From Thermostichus lividus PCC 6715 (GTDB taxonomy: Bacteria > Cyanobacteriota > Cyanobacteriia > Thermosynechococcales > Thermosynechococcaceae), in assembly GCF_002754935.1 (NCBI RefSeq), contig NZ_CP018092.1, positions 1,550,001 through 1,614,000 of the forward strand: DNA of 64,000 bases. Direction: 5' to 3'. The notes below the pieces were generated by a model. The model did not search any database. It was not told where the DNA came from and saw nothing but the letters and a program-made list of their open reading frames with translations. The translations under genes and the position numbers were made by a program. How positions within the stretch are numbered: the first letter of the stretch is position 1; each line of letters opens with the position of its first letter. This document shows, piece after piece, positions 50,219-59,254 of the stretch.

Positions 50219-50329
50219 ATGGCAACAAAGTCTGCAAAGCCCACCTACACGTTTCGCACATTTTGGGCAGTGCTCCTGCTGGCGATTAACTTCTTGGTTG
50301 CCGCATACTACTTTGGCATCCTTAAGTAA
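50219..50329 (+). CDS. psaX: photosystem I subunit PsaX
   Basis: A 36-residue single-helix subunit at the edge of the photosystem I trimer that binds a chlorophyll. The sequence begins MATKSAKPTYTFRTFW and ends VAAYYFGILK, which matches my memory of PsaX in the Thermosynechococcus PSI structure except for one residue. One membrane helix spans about residues 11-31. AGAGGA precedes the ATG by 8 bases. PsaX is found mainly in thermophilic cyanobacteria, so this gene helps place the organism. rbgA converges 7 bases after the stop. Confidence 0.95.
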   Translation: MATKSAKPTYTFRTFWAVLLLAINFLVAAYYFGILK

Positions 50330-50336
50330 TCGGTAG

Positions 50337-51197
50337 TCATTGTTCGTTACCTAAGCGGCTAGGGGGGGGTTGCTCGAGGGCGATCGCCCCTAGTTGGCCG
50401 CGGCGATAGTCCTGTAGCAGTTGCCGGGCAGCGCGCTCAAGGTTACCGTGATAGCGCTGCTGTGCAAGATCGTAAAGATAACTCTCCCCAGAGCGATCGC
50501 CCACCGCCAGATCGTAGCGATCCTTGAGCCGGTGCTCCTGTTTCAGGTCTTTGAGCAACGCCACCAGCTCCGGCGCAATGCGGCACGGATCGTAAGCTGC
50601 TTCGCCAATATCGTCACAGATGGCCAGTTTAATAGCCGCCTGCTGATCCTGCAAGTTAGCAGGCAATATCCCCGGCGCATCAAGCAACTCCAAAATGGGA
50701 GAAATACGAATCCAGCGCAGTTGTCGCGTCACTCCGGGTCGCGCCGCACTTTCAGCAACGCGCTGCTGAAGGAGTCGATTAATCAGTGCCGACTTCCCAA
50801 CATTGGGAAATCCCAACACCACAGCGCGTACCGCTCGTGCTTGCATCCCTCGCTGCTGCCGTCGTTGGTTAATAGTAGTTCCTGCTTTGAGGGCAGCATT
50901 TTGGAGCATGCGAATCCCTTGCCCCCGCTGCGCATTGGTAAAAAAAGGCACCTCGTCTTGACGACTGAACCACTGACTCCACCGTTGGCGATCGCCCTCC
51001 TGAATCATATCGACCCGATTTAGAACCAATAACCGCTGCTTCCCCCTTGCCCACTGGGCCATTTGAGGATGATGGCTGGCAAGGGGAATGCGGGCATCGC
51101 GCACCTCCAAAATGAGATCCACCTGCTTGAGCTGCTCTCGCAACGCCCGCTCCGCCTTGGCAATGTGGCCAGGATACCACTGAATTAACGAACCCAT
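50337..51197 (-). CDS. rbgA: ribosome biogenesis GTPase (YlqF/RbgA)
   Basis: Circularly permuted GTPase that helps late maturation of the large ribosomal subunit. The order of motifs is G4 LNRVD first, then G1 GFPNVGKSALINRL, then G3 DAPG, as in the YlqF family. The N-terminus IQWYPGHIAKAER is characteristic. The 286-residue length is typical. A basic C-terminus follows. Confidence 0.95.
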   Translation of the reverse strand: MGSLIQWYPGHIAKAERALREQLKQVDLILEVRDARIPLASHHPQMAQWARGKQRLLVLNRVDMIQEGDRQRWSQWFSRQDEVPFFTNAQRGQGIRMLQNAALKAGTTINQRRQQRGMQARAVRAVVLGFPNVGKSALINRLLQQRVAESAARPGVTRQLRWIRISPILELLDAPGILPANLQDQQAAIKLAICDDIGEAAYDPCRIAPELVALLKDLKQEHRLKDRYDLAVGDRSGESYLYDLAQQRYHGNLERAARQLLQDYRRGQLGAIALEQPPPSRLGNEQ

Positions 51198-51617
51198 AGA
51201 AATTGCACTCCCTTTCTTGACATAACAATAGAGCGATCGCCCATAAGTACTAGTTTTGATTGACTATTGGCAATACTTCGATACAATTAAATAGATATAG
51301 GGCTATGCAAGTAAGCATTTGATTAGAAACCTATAAACAACTCTAAAGATTGATAACTCAAACCTATAGAATAATTAAGAATCTTCAAAGCAAAAGTTAT
51401 TGCATTGGGTATCAACTAAGCTGATGCTTAAGCATAAGACCTACGACGACACAACAGACTTGCGGATGTTTGCACCATCTCGCTGAGTTTCGTATTGCTA
51501 AATTTTGCCCCAGCAGTGGGGTCAATCGTAGCGTTGCACACATATTCCATTGCAAAGGTTGCCAAGTGTAGAGGCTGCTCTCAACGGCACATTAACTGTT
51601 AAAAAGGAAAAACGTCT
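51198..51617. other. rbcL upstream regulatory region
   Basis: 420 AT-rich bases between rbgA and rbcL. A perfect 12-base palindrome ATGCTTAAGCAT lies at 51424-51435. ATTAG-AAACC-TATAA at 51322-51336 is half of a LysR-type (RbcR-like) site. AT-rich stretches near 51366-51380 could be promoter boxes. AAGGA sits at 51603-51607, 10 bases before the rbcL ATG. No gene was seen. Confidence 0.55.
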
Positions 51618-53045
51618 ATGGCCTATACGCAATCAAAATCCCAGAAAACTGGGTATCAGGCTGGGGTAAAAGATTACCGCCTCACCTACTACACACCGGA
51701 CTACACCCCCAAAGATACCGACATTCTAGCGGCATTTCGGGTCACCCCTCAGCCGGGTGTGCCCTTTGAAGAAGCGGCTGCTGCGGTGGCTGCGGAATCC
51801 TCCACCGGCACATGGACAACGGTGTGGACTGACCTCCTCACCGACTTAGATCGCTACAAAGGCCGCTGCTACGACATTGAGCCGCTGCCTGGCGAAGATA
51901 ACCAGTTCATTGCCTACATTGCCTATCCCCTCGACCTGTTTGAGGAAGGCTCTGTTACCAACATGCTCACCTCCATCGTAGGGAACGTCTTTGGCTTCAA
52001 AGCCCTGAAAGCGCTACGCCTCGAAGACCTGCGAATTCCTGTTGCCTACCTGAAAACCTTCCAAGGGCCACCCCACGGTATCCAAGTCGAGCGGGACAAA
52101 ATCAACAAGTATGGTCGCCCGCTGCTCGGTTGCACCATCAAACCGAAGCTGGGTCTATCGGCAAAAAACTACGGGCGTGCGGTTTATGAGTGTTTGCGCG
52201 GTGGTCTCGACTTCACCAAAGATGACGAGAACATCAACTCGCAACCCTTCCAACGCTGGCGCGATCGCTTCTTGTTTGTCGCCGATGCGATTCATAAAGC
52301 CCAAGCAGAAACCGGTGAAATCAAAGGTCACTACCTGAACGTTACCGCCGCCACCTGTGAAGAAATGCTGAAGCGGGCAGAGTTTGCCAAAGAACTCGAG
52401 ATGCCGATCATCATGCATGACTTCCTCACCGCTGGGTTCACTGCCAACACCACCCTTTCCAAGTGGTGCCGCGACAATGGCGTGCTGTTGCACATCCACC
52501 GTGCTATGCATGCGGTGATTGACCGTCAGAAAAACCACGGGATGCACTTCCGCGTCTTAGCCAAGTGTCTGCGGATGTCTGGGGGCGACCACATCCACAC
52601 GGGTACGGTGGTCGGCAAACTTGAAGGGGACAAAGCAGTCACCCTTGGCTTTGTCGATCTGCTGCGGGAAAACTATATCGAGCAAGATCGCTCCAAAGGC
52701 ATTTACTTTACCCAAGACTGGGCATCGATGCCCGGCGTCATGGCCGTAGCCTCTGGTGGGATTCACGTTTGGCACATGCCTGCCCTCGTGGACATCTTTG
52801 GGGATGACGCTGTGCTGCAATTTGGTGGCGGTACCTTGGGTCACCCTTGGGGAAATGCGCCCGGCGCAACCGCCAACCGCGTTGCCCTTGAAGCCTGTGT
52901 CCAAGCCCGCAACGAAGGCCGTGACCTGATGCGTGAAGGCGGTGATATTATCCGTGAAGCAGCTCGCTGGAGTCCTGAGTTGGCTGCTGCCTGCGAACTG
53001 TGGAAAGAAATTAAATTTGAGTTTGAAGCTCAAGACACGATCTAG
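51618..53045 (+). CDS. rbcL: Rubisco large subunit (Form IB)
   Basis: Catalytic subunit that carboxylates ribulose 1,5-bisphosphate in the carboxysome. The 475-residue product holds the catalytic lysine in [11 protein letters not shown], the carbamylated lysine region [29 protein letters not shown], and [13 protein letters not shown]. The N-terminus [20 protein letters not shown] and the overall sequence are almost those of Thermosynechococcus. It begins the rbcL-rbcX-rbcS operon. Confidence 0.98.
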   Translation: MAYTQSKSQKTGYQAGVKDYRLTYYTPDYTPKDTDILAAFRVTPQPGVPFEEAAAAVAAESSTGTWTTVWTDLLTDLDRYKGRCYDIEPLPGEDNQFIAYIAYPLDLFEEGSVTNMLTSIVGNVFGFKALKALRLEDLRIPVAYLKTFQGPPHGIQVERDKINKYGRPLLGCTIKPKLGLSAKNYGRAVYECLRGGLDFTKDDENINSQPFQRWRDRFLFVADAIHKAQAETGEIKGHYLNVTAATCEEMLKRAEFAKELEMPIIMHDFLTAGFTANTTLSKWCRDNGVLLHIHRAMHAVIDRQKNHGMHFRVLAKCLRMSGGDHIHTGTVVGKLEGDKAVTLGFVDLLRENYIEQDRSKGIYFTQDWASMPGVMAVASGGIHVWHMPALVDIFGDDAVLQFGGGTLGHPWGNAPGATANRVALEACVQARNEGRDLMREGGDIIREAARWSPELAAACELWKEIKFEFEAQDTI

Positions 53046-53110
53046 AGGGTGGTAATGGGGTTCAATCGGAGCTAAGCATAAAGTTGCTGCTGCGGTTTTC
53101 CCCCACGCCT

Positions 53111-53497
53111 ATGGATGTTAAACACATTGCCAAACAAACCAGTAAAACCCTGATTAGTTACCTTACCTATCAGGCGGTGCGGACGGTAATTGCCCAGCTT
53201 GCAGAGACTGATCCACCGCGATCTCTGTGGTTGCAGCAATTTACCAGTCGTGAAAATGTTCAAGATGGCGAGCGCTACCTTGAGGCACTCTTTCGCGAGC
53301 AGCAGGATTTGGGCTTTCGTATTCTTACGGTGCGAGAGCATTTGGCAGAAATGGTGGCAGACTACTTACCGGAAATGCTGCGTACCGGCATCCAGCAGGC
53401 GAACCGACAGCAACGCTGCCAGCAATTAGAGCGGATGACCCAAGTGTCAGATGTCTCGGTTGAGGGCAGCCCACCCCCTGAATCAACAACCGACTGA
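53111..53497 (+). CDS. rbcX: Rubisco assembly chaperone RbcX
   Basis: Helical homodimer that binds the C-terminal tail of RbcL during assembly of the L8 core. The ATG at 53111 gives 128 residues beginning [20 protein letters not shown]; a start at 53084 would add nine non-conserved residues. The four-helix core ([36 protein letters not shown]) is typical and the C-terminal 25 residues are Ser/Pro-rich and disordered. Confidence 0.96.
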   Translation: MDVKHIAKQTSKTLISYLTYQAVRTVIAQLAETDPPRSLWLQQFTSRENVQDGERYLEALFREQQDLGFRILTVREHLAEMVADYLPEMLRTGIQQANRQQRCQQLERMTQVSDVSVEGSPPPESTTD

Positions 53498-53535
53498 ATG
53501 CGATTGATTGTCCTTGTTTTTTGATTGAGGAACCT

Positions 53536-53892
53536 ATGAAAACATTACCCAAAGAGCGTCGCTACGAAACCTTTTCTTACTTGCCGCCGCTGAGTGATGC
53601 CCAGATTGCGCGGCAAATTCAGTACACCATTGAGCAAGGCTACCACCCCTGCGTCGAGTTCAACGAAAGCTCTGATGCTGAAATCCGCTACTGGACCATG
53701 TGGAAGTTGCCCCTGTTCAACTGCACCAGCCCCCAAGAGGTACTCAACGAGGTGCAGCAGTGCCGCTCGGAATACCCCAACTGCTACATTCGTGTTGTGG
53801 CTTTTGACAACATTAAGCAGTGTCAGGTGATGAGCTTTATCGTCCACAAACCCAATCAGGGCAATAGTGGTTATAGCGGCTACCGTTACTAA
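53536..53892 (+). CDS. rbcS: Rubisco small subunit
   Basis: 118 residues from the ATG at 53536: [20 protein letters not shown], the usual cyanobacterial start. The conserved [10 protein letters not shown], the [20 protein letters not shown] segment and the tail [14 protein letters not shown] are present. An intrinsic terminator 35 bases downstream closes the operon. Confidence 0.98.
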   Translation: MKTLPKERRYETFSYLPPLSDAQIARQIQYTIEQGYHPCVEFNESSDAEIRYWTMWKLPLFNCTSPQEVLNEVQQCRSEYPNCYIRVVAFDNIKQCQVMSFIVHKPNQGNSGYSGYRY

Positions 53893-53926
53893 TCCCTAGC
53901 CCTATTACTACCTGCTTAAAACGGCA

Positions 53927-53960
53927 AAGCCCCCAGTCTGAGCATGGGGGCTTATTTTTT
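53927..53960 (+). terminator. intrinsic terminator of rbcLXS
   Basis: AAGCCCCC (53927-53934) pairs with GGGGGCTT (53946-53953), followed by a T-rich tail. Confidence 0.88.
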
Positions 53961-54005
53961 GCTCTAGGTTTTTGGCTCTAGGTGCTCATTCTCTCCCTAG
54001 AATTA

Positions 54006-55064
54006 CTAGAGGGCGTTACCACGGGGGAGTACCTCTTCGGGGAAGACTAGGTTTTCATGGGGTTGGTCTTGCGGCGCCATCCACGCCCGAATCCCTTCGT
54101 TCAACAGAATGTTCTTGGTGTAGAACGTCTCGAACTCAGGATCTTCAGCCGCACGAATCTCTTGCGAAATGAAGTCGTAGGAGCGCAGGTTCACCGCTAG
54201 CCCTACGACTCCAATCGCACTCATCCACAGACCTGTCACTGGCACAAACAGCATAAAGAAGTGTAGCCAGCGCTTGTTCGAGAAGGCAATCCCAAAAATT
54301 TGGCTCCAGAACCGGTTCGCCGTCACCATCGAATAGGTCTCTTCCGACTGGGTGGGGGTAAAGGCACGGAAGGTACTGGCCCCTTCCCCATCCTGGAACA
54401 GGGTATTTTCAACCGTCGCACCGTGAATGGCACACAGTAGGGCACCCCCCAGCACCCCGGCAACCCCCATCATGTGGAAGGGGTTCAAGGTCCAGTTGTG
54501 GAACCCTTGGAAGAATAGCAAGAACCGGAAAATCGCCGCTACCCCAAAACTAGGCGCAAAGAACCAGCCCGACTGCCCCAGTGGGTAAATCAAAAAGACA
54601 CTCACAAATACGGCAATCGGCGCACTAAAGGCAATGGCGTTGTAGGGGCGAATGCCAACCAAGCGGGCAATTTCAAACTGCCGCAGCATAAAGCCAATGA
54701 GGCCAAAGGCACCATGGAGGGCAATAAACGTCCACAGGCCTCCCAGTTGACACCAGCGGGTAAAGTCCCCTTGGGCTTCGGGTCCCCACAGCAGCAGCAG
54801 GGAGTGTCCCATACTGTTGGCCGGGGTCGAGACTGCCACGGTCAGGAAGTTACAGCCTTCCAAGTAGCTGGAGGCTAAGCCGTGGGTGTACCACGAGGTT
54901 ACAAAGGTGGTGCCGGTCAGCCAACCACCCAGGGCAAGGTAGGCACAGGGGAACAGCAGGATGCCTGACCAGCCCACAAACACAAATCTGTCGCGCTTGA
55001 GCCAGTCGTCGAGAATGTCGAACCATCCTCGCTCCGCTGGCGCACGTCCGATTGCTATTGTCAT
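54006..55064 (-). CDS. psbD: photosystem II D2 protein, stand-alone copy
   Basis: D2 reaction-centre protein; 352 residues starting [20 protein letters not shown] at 55064, preceded by GGAG at a good distance. Five membrane helices and the usual [31 protein letters not shown] and [17 protein letters not shown] segments are intact. psbC, which normally overlaps psbD, is not next to it, so this is probably the second, stress- or light-induced copy. The frame is open upstream to 55163, but that is leader. TTGAAA near 55195-55200 could be the -35 box. Confidence 0.97.
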   Translation of the reverse strand: MTIAIGRAPAERGWFDILDDWLKRDRFVFVGWSGILLFPCAYLALGGWLTGTTFVTSWYTHGLASSYLEGCNFLTVAVSTPANSMGHSLLLLWGPEAQGDFTRWCQLGGLWTFIALHGAFGLIGFMLRQFEIARLVGIRPYNAIAFSAPIAVFVSVFLIYPLGQSGWFFAPSFGVAAIFRFLLFFQGFHNWTLNPFHMMGVAGVLGGALLCAIHGATVENTLFQDGEGASTFRAFTPTQSEETYSMVTANRFWSQIFGIAFSNKRWLHFFMLFVPVTGLWMSAIGVVGLAVNLRSYDFISQEIRAAEDPEFETFYTKNILLNEGIRAWMAPQDQPHENLVFPEEVLPRGNAL

Positions 55065-55196
55065 GGAATTAAACTCCACAAAGATAATACCGGGTTCGCG
55101 CTTGGCTGCACCTTTAGGTTGCCCTAAAGATAAAGTGAGCGCCAAGTTTACGAATCTTAACAACGCTTTTAATCTAGCAAAGGTCGTTTTGAGATT

Positions 55197-55703
55197 TCAA
55201 CTGCTGGCTTGGGATGACTGGCTCTGCGCCAATTGCCAAAGGGGGGCACCACTCAAGCGGCAAATGCGCCAGTCAGGTAACACCTCAGCACCAATGCCTT
55301 CATAAAAGGCAATGGCGGGATGGTTCCACTCAAGGACACTCCACTCTAGGCGGCCATAGTGGCGATCGCGGGCAATACGAGCCAGTGCTCTGATCAAAGC
55401 GATGCCAACTCCTTGGCGGCGATAGGTGGGCAGCACAAACAGATCTTCGAGGTAGAGTCCCGGTCGGGTCAAAAATGTGGAGTAGGTGGTAAAGAACAGG
55501 GCATAGGCAATCCCTTGGCCGTGGCTTTCAGCGAGGAGGGCTTCCGCGTAGGGGCGATCGCCAAACAGGTGCTCCCTTAGCTGCGCAACGGTGCCACTGA
55601 CGCTATGGCTTAGATGTTCGTAGGCAGCTAGGTCTTGAATCAGGCGAAATAGAGTCGGTACATCGGCGGGGGCAGCCGCACGAATCTGGAATGCTAAGGA
55701 CAA
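55197..55703 (-). CDS. GNAT family N-acetyltransferase
   Basis: A 168-residue GNAT enzyme using acetyl-CoA. The TTG at 55703 lies 9 bases after GGAG and gives MSLAFQIRAAAPADVP, the normal beginning of the fold; the frame runs to 55799 but overlaps the ABC gene upstream. The CoA-binding motif A is PTYRRQGVGIALIRALARIA, and ENHPAIAFYEGIGAE-like motif B (here WNHPAIAFYEGIGAE) follows. The substrate is unknown (diamine or thialysine acetyltransferase-like). The gene is tandem to the ABC ATPase gene. Confidence 0.85.
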   Translation of the reverse strand: MSLAFQIRAAAPADVPTLFRLIQDLAAYEHLSHSVSGTVAQLREHLFGDRPYAEALLAESHGQGIAYALFFTTYSTFLTRPGLYLEDLFVLPTYRRQGVGIALIRALARIARDRHYGRLEWSVLEWNHPAIAFYEGIGAEVLPDWRICRLSGAPLWQLAQSQSSQASS

Positions 55704-55734
55704 GGCAGAGACTCCGTCTATCCGGTGGGGTAGT

Positions 55735-56457
55735 TCATAATAAAGCAGAAGCGACGGCAGAGTTAGGTATATTTGGCACATCAGAGCGAATCTGGCCATC
55801 GCGAAAGTGAATGATGCGTCGCGTAATACTAGCTACGTCTGGCTCATGGGTAACCATGACAACCGTCATCCCAGCAGCATTCAACTGACTAAAAATATCA
55901 AGGATTTCAATAGTTGTTTGACTATCAAGGGCACCCGTTGGCTCATCAGCTAACAGCAACAATGGCTGATTGACAATGGCACGGGCGATCGCCACACGTT
56001 GCTGTTGTCCCCCAGATAGTTGATTTGGGCGGTTATGTAAGCGGTGCCCCAGTCCTACCTTTTCCAGCGCCACAATCGCTCGCTCCCGTCGTTCTTTGGG
56101 GGGAACTTGGGCATAGATCATCGGCAGCATCACATTTTCCAGCGCTGTCAGTTGCCCCAACAAATGGAACTGCTGAAACACAAAGCCAATTTTGGCATTA
56201 CGGATATGCGCCAATTCATCATCCGTGAGCCGCGAGACATCTTGACCATCCAGAAAATACTTACCAAAGGTGGGTCGATCCAAGCAGCCGATAATGTTCA
56301 TCATCGTGGATTTGCCAGACCCTGAGGCCCCCATAATGGCAGCGTATTCTCCGTGCTGGATTTGGAGGTCAATGCCATTGAGCGCACGCACTTCTGTTTC
56401 ACCTTGACCATAGATTTTCTGTAAATGCTCAAGACAAATCAGAGGAGGTGTGCTCAT
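55735..56457 (-). CDS. ABC transporter ATPase (MacB/LolD-type)
   Basis: A 240-residue ATPase with Walker A GASGSGKST, signature LSGGQQQRVAIARAIV, Walker B LLLADEPTGALDS, and switch histidine in MVTHEPD. The N-terminal pattern CLEHLQKIYGQGETEVRALN is that of MacB, LolD or FtsE-like ATPases that work with a separate FtsX-type permease. No permease is next to it: an ISL3 element lies 155 bases upstream and may have separated them. Confidence 0.92.
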   Translation of the reverse strand: MSTPPLICLEHLQKIYGQGETEVRALNGIDLQIQHGEYAAIMGASGSGKSTMMNIIGCLDRPTFGKYFLDGQDVSRLTDDELAHIRNAKIGFVFQQFHLLGQLTALENVMLPMIYAQVPPKERRERAIVALEKVGLGHRLHNRPNQLSGGQQQRVAIARAIVNQPLLLLADEPTGALDSQTTIEILDIFSQLNAAGMTVVMVTHEPDVASITRRIIHFRDGQIRSDVPNIPNSAVASALL

Positions 56458-56611
56458 GAGCCGGTTGAATTGAATGCAACTATTACAAATTGTAGCGGGA
56501 CTCCTTGGCCTAGTTACCGATGCATCAACTCACCCTTTCACGGGGGCAGTTTTGAGCACAGGGCTTATACGCATCACCAGTTGATAAATGCCATAGGCGA
56601 TCCAAGGCCCC

Positions 56612-57896
56612 GGCTCTATCGTCCGAGTTATGCTTAATCAATAGCTAAATGCCAGCAAATTAAGCAACGTAACTGAAAATTGTCAAAGTTCCTGAACCCA
56701 TAACCTGACCGCTTGATCAGCTTCAATTTATTGTTAATACCTTCAACAACACCACTATTTGTGTGATTATCAAAATAGGCGGTGACTTCACCAAACCACC
56801 GACAAATTGTTCTTACGCTCTCTTGAAAAGAATCCTGAGCTTGAGCTAACCAATCGAGCAATTGAAAGGTTCCATCTTTCCAATCTTTTGCTTGCTCAAA
56901 GATGGCTCTAAACGATTCCTTCTCCTGATGCATTCGAGTCAGACTTGGCGCTACTTCTCGAATTTCTTCCAGTTTTGCTTTTTGCTTCTGAGTTAGATTT
57001 TCCTCCGGCTTGAGTAATGCATATTTACTTTGTTTGAGCGCGGCTGCAATCTGGGCTTTCTGGACTTCATTTACCGTCTGCTCATTCGCTTTACAAATAC
57101 TTTGTCGAGCCTTATCCAATTCCTGATTCACAATGTTTATAACATGAAATCGGTCGGCAACCACCGTAGCATTCGGTAGGAGTTTATGAACCAAACTTTT
57201 ATAGTTTCCAGACAGGTCAATGCTCACCTCAATAATTTGATTGAGTACTGCTGCTCCCCATGCCTCAAGCACTTGCCTCACATCTTCCTGCTTGCGAGAA
57301 GGCGCAAAGGCAAGGGGAATTCGCCGCTCTAAATCGACCAAAACAACTATGTAATCTCCTTATCCTTTACCTAAGGAAATCTCATCTATACCTAATCGTT
57401 TTACTGAACTCACATCGACGTGGAGTTTTTTTTACTGACATACTGTACCATTGACCATACTTCTTCATCAGTGAGACCATTTGAAATTGCAACATTATGA
57501 ATGTTGCTGTGCAAAACCTGTTGCACGATTGACTGAGCAAATCGATCCGTTTGCTTGCGACGATTGCCGATGAAATCGAGCGTTTCACTGAATGGCTTAC
57601 CACAAGTTCGACACTTAAACTGGCGACGATTGATCTTAAGAAATACGGTTCGTCCACTGATGCTTAAATCTCGCACTAGATACCAATGATTCTGGTGTAA
57701 ATGACAACTTTTTTGTTTGCAACGTGGGCAAATCGCCTCGGTTGTCTTTGCTTCCACTATAAGAATCAATTCTCCCGCAACATCGGTATAATCTTCAACC
57801 TCAATTCCAAGTAGGTTGAGTAGCTCAGTTAGAAGTAGCTGCATATCTTAGATTTCGTATAGCATGTTACATTAGCATACCAAGTCCGATAGACCC
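56612..57896 (-). mobile_element. decayed ISL3-family insertion sequence
   Basis: About 1.29 kb, with imperfect terminal inverted repeats: left GGCTCTATCGTCCGAGTTAT (56612-56631) and right, read on the minus strand, GGGTCTATCGGACTTGGTAT. They match at about 70 % of positions. The flanking eight bases do not repeat, so the target duplication has been lost or altered. The transposase is broken twice (see the pseudogene). Confidence 0.8.
56634..57844 (-). pseudogene. ISL3 transposase, frameshift plus nonsense
   Basis: The 5' part (57844-57410) has a zinc-ribbon-like ICPRCKQKSCHLHQ and FKCRTCGKPF followed by the helix-turn-helix; it goes off frame at an A8 run (plus T8 at 57426-57433), where one more base is needed. 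Downstream frame two reads RLGIDEISLGKG, then a TAA (57362-57360) where a Gln codon is expected, then VDLERRIPLAFAPS. The DDE acids are in GIDEIS, IDLSGNYKS and VVEGINNK. The product ends RCLICWHLAID. Two lesions make inactivity likely. Confidence 0.88.
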
Positions 57897-57972
57897 TTTG
57901 AAGTTTCAAACAGTACCTGTTCCCCTCTAATTCATAGCTCCATTCAGCAATGCCTTCTGTGCAACGCCCGAA

Positions 57973-58818
57973 TTAGTGGTTCTCCATCACCTCCAGTAAA
58001 GCGTCCCATAGCCGTTGGCTAACGGATCCCGGGCAGGGGAGCAGAGTTTCATCCACTTGGCGAATGGGCATCAGTAAGCGCACAGAGGAGCTTAAAAACG
58101 CTTCGGAAGCGCTGGCCAAGTCCGCTGGGGTGAGAATGACCTCACGATGGGGTACCTCTAGCTGTTGCAAAATTTCTAATAGGGTGGCGCGGGTAATGCC
58201 GTGGAGAATGCCGACGCTAGGGGGAGGGGTTTCCACCACCCCAGCCCGCACTATCCAAACATTACTGGTGGTGGCCTCGGTGATCTGGCCTGCCCCGTTC
58301 AGCAGCAGGGCATCATCAAATCCATGTTGCTGCGCCTCTAGGAGCGCCAAGATATTGTTCAGGTAATTGCCAGTTTTAGCAGCAGGGTCAAGGGCTTCAA
58401 TACTGGTGCGTTGGCGCTGGGCAATGGTTAAACGCACTCCCGCCGAGTTGAAATGGGGTTCGGGGGCGATCGCCATCAGGACAATGAGCAATCGCGGCTG
58501 GGTCGTCGGTTCAGGGCACAGGCCAATCCGTTGGTCCGCTCCCCGGGTCACCACAATGCGAATATAGTACTCCCCTTTAGGGGCAGCGGCTAAGGTACGC
58601 TCAACCTCCCTAATAATATGGGCATCGTCCCAAGGCACCGCCATGTATAGGTAAGCTGCCGACGCTCGCAGGCGAGCCAGATGATCTAGCAAGGCAAAGG
58701 GAACACCATGGTAGGTACGAATCACTTCATAGACGCTATCCCCGTAGAGAAACCCGCGATCTAAAACAGAAATGCTAGCTTCGGTACTGATAACACCGTC
58801 AAGATTAAATAGCAGCAC
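57973..58818 (-). CDS. class IV PLP aminotransferase
   Basis: A 281-residue fold-type IV enzyme (branched-chain, D-amino acid or aminodeoxychorismate lyase group). The pattern VLDRGFLYGDSVYEVIRTYHG lies at residues 19-39, the PLP lysine is in PAAKTGNYLNNILAL, and the Glu-binding region is QITEATTSNVWIV. I cannot tell IlvE from PabC or a D-amino acid transaminase. It lies next to the DUF1825 gene upstream by 12 bases. Confidence 0.87.
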   Translation of the reverse strand: MLLFNLDGVISTEASISVLDRGFLYGDSVYEVIRTYHGVPFALLDHLARLRASAAYLYMAVPWDDAHIIREVERTLAAAPKGEYYIRIVVTRGADQRIGLCPEPTTQPRLLIVLMAIAPEPHFNSAGVRLTIAQRQRTSIEALDPAAKTGNYLNNILALLEAQQHGFDDALLLNGAGQITEATTSNVWIVRAGVVETPPPSVGILHGITRATLLEILQQLEVPHREVILTPADLASASEAFLSSSVRLLMPIRQVDETLLPCPGSVSQRLWDALLEVMENH

Positions 58819-58830
58819 AGCAGCAATGTC

Positions 58831-59154
58831 CTAGAGTTGGCGCTCTACCTCGGCCTTCATGCGCTCAAGCGTTTGATGCATCTGATCAAACATTGCTTGA
58901 GCTGACAGCCCAAACTGACTCAACTGGGTTTCTAGCTGCTTGACCGTCATCTGCGCCATAAAATCATCGGATAGCTCAAACCGCTTCATAAAGATACGGT
59001 AGCGCTCCATCAATTCTTCCATTTTTTCGATGTAGATTTTTTTGCCTTCACGGTCAAATTTGCCGTACTCAGAGCCAAGCTGCATTAACTGCTGGTAATC
59101 CAGAAACAGGTTTTGCGCCTCTTGCTGAACAATTTCTGAATCAAAAAATCCCAT
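58831..59154 (-). CDS. DUF1825 family protein
   Basis: A 107-residue helical cyanobacterial protein starting at ATG 59154 (MGFFDSEIVQQEAQNLFLDY). The frame runs further to 59178, but the ATG matches the family. Its middle helix contains EKMEELMERYRIFMKRFELS. Found across cyanobacteria, with no assigned role. It is followed 12 bases later by the class IV aminotransferase gene. Confidence 0.9.
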   Translation of the reverse strand: MGFFDSEIVQQEAQNLFLDYQQLMQLGSEYGKFDREGKKIYIEKMEELMERYRIFMKRFELSDDFMAQMTVKQLETQLSQFGLSAQAMFDQMHQTLERMKAEVERQL

Positions 59155-59254
59155 AGTGGTTTCTGCCCGACACAGCAATCAATGGAGTTTATCCTTAAGT
59201 GCTAAAGAGTTGGCAATACGGGTGGTGACCGTTTAGTCCTCTGCTGGCATTCTA

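Noticed and set aside
50106-50336. 76-codon frame covering the psaX region in another phase
   Set aside because: Out of frame with psaX, whose sequence is specifically recognisable.
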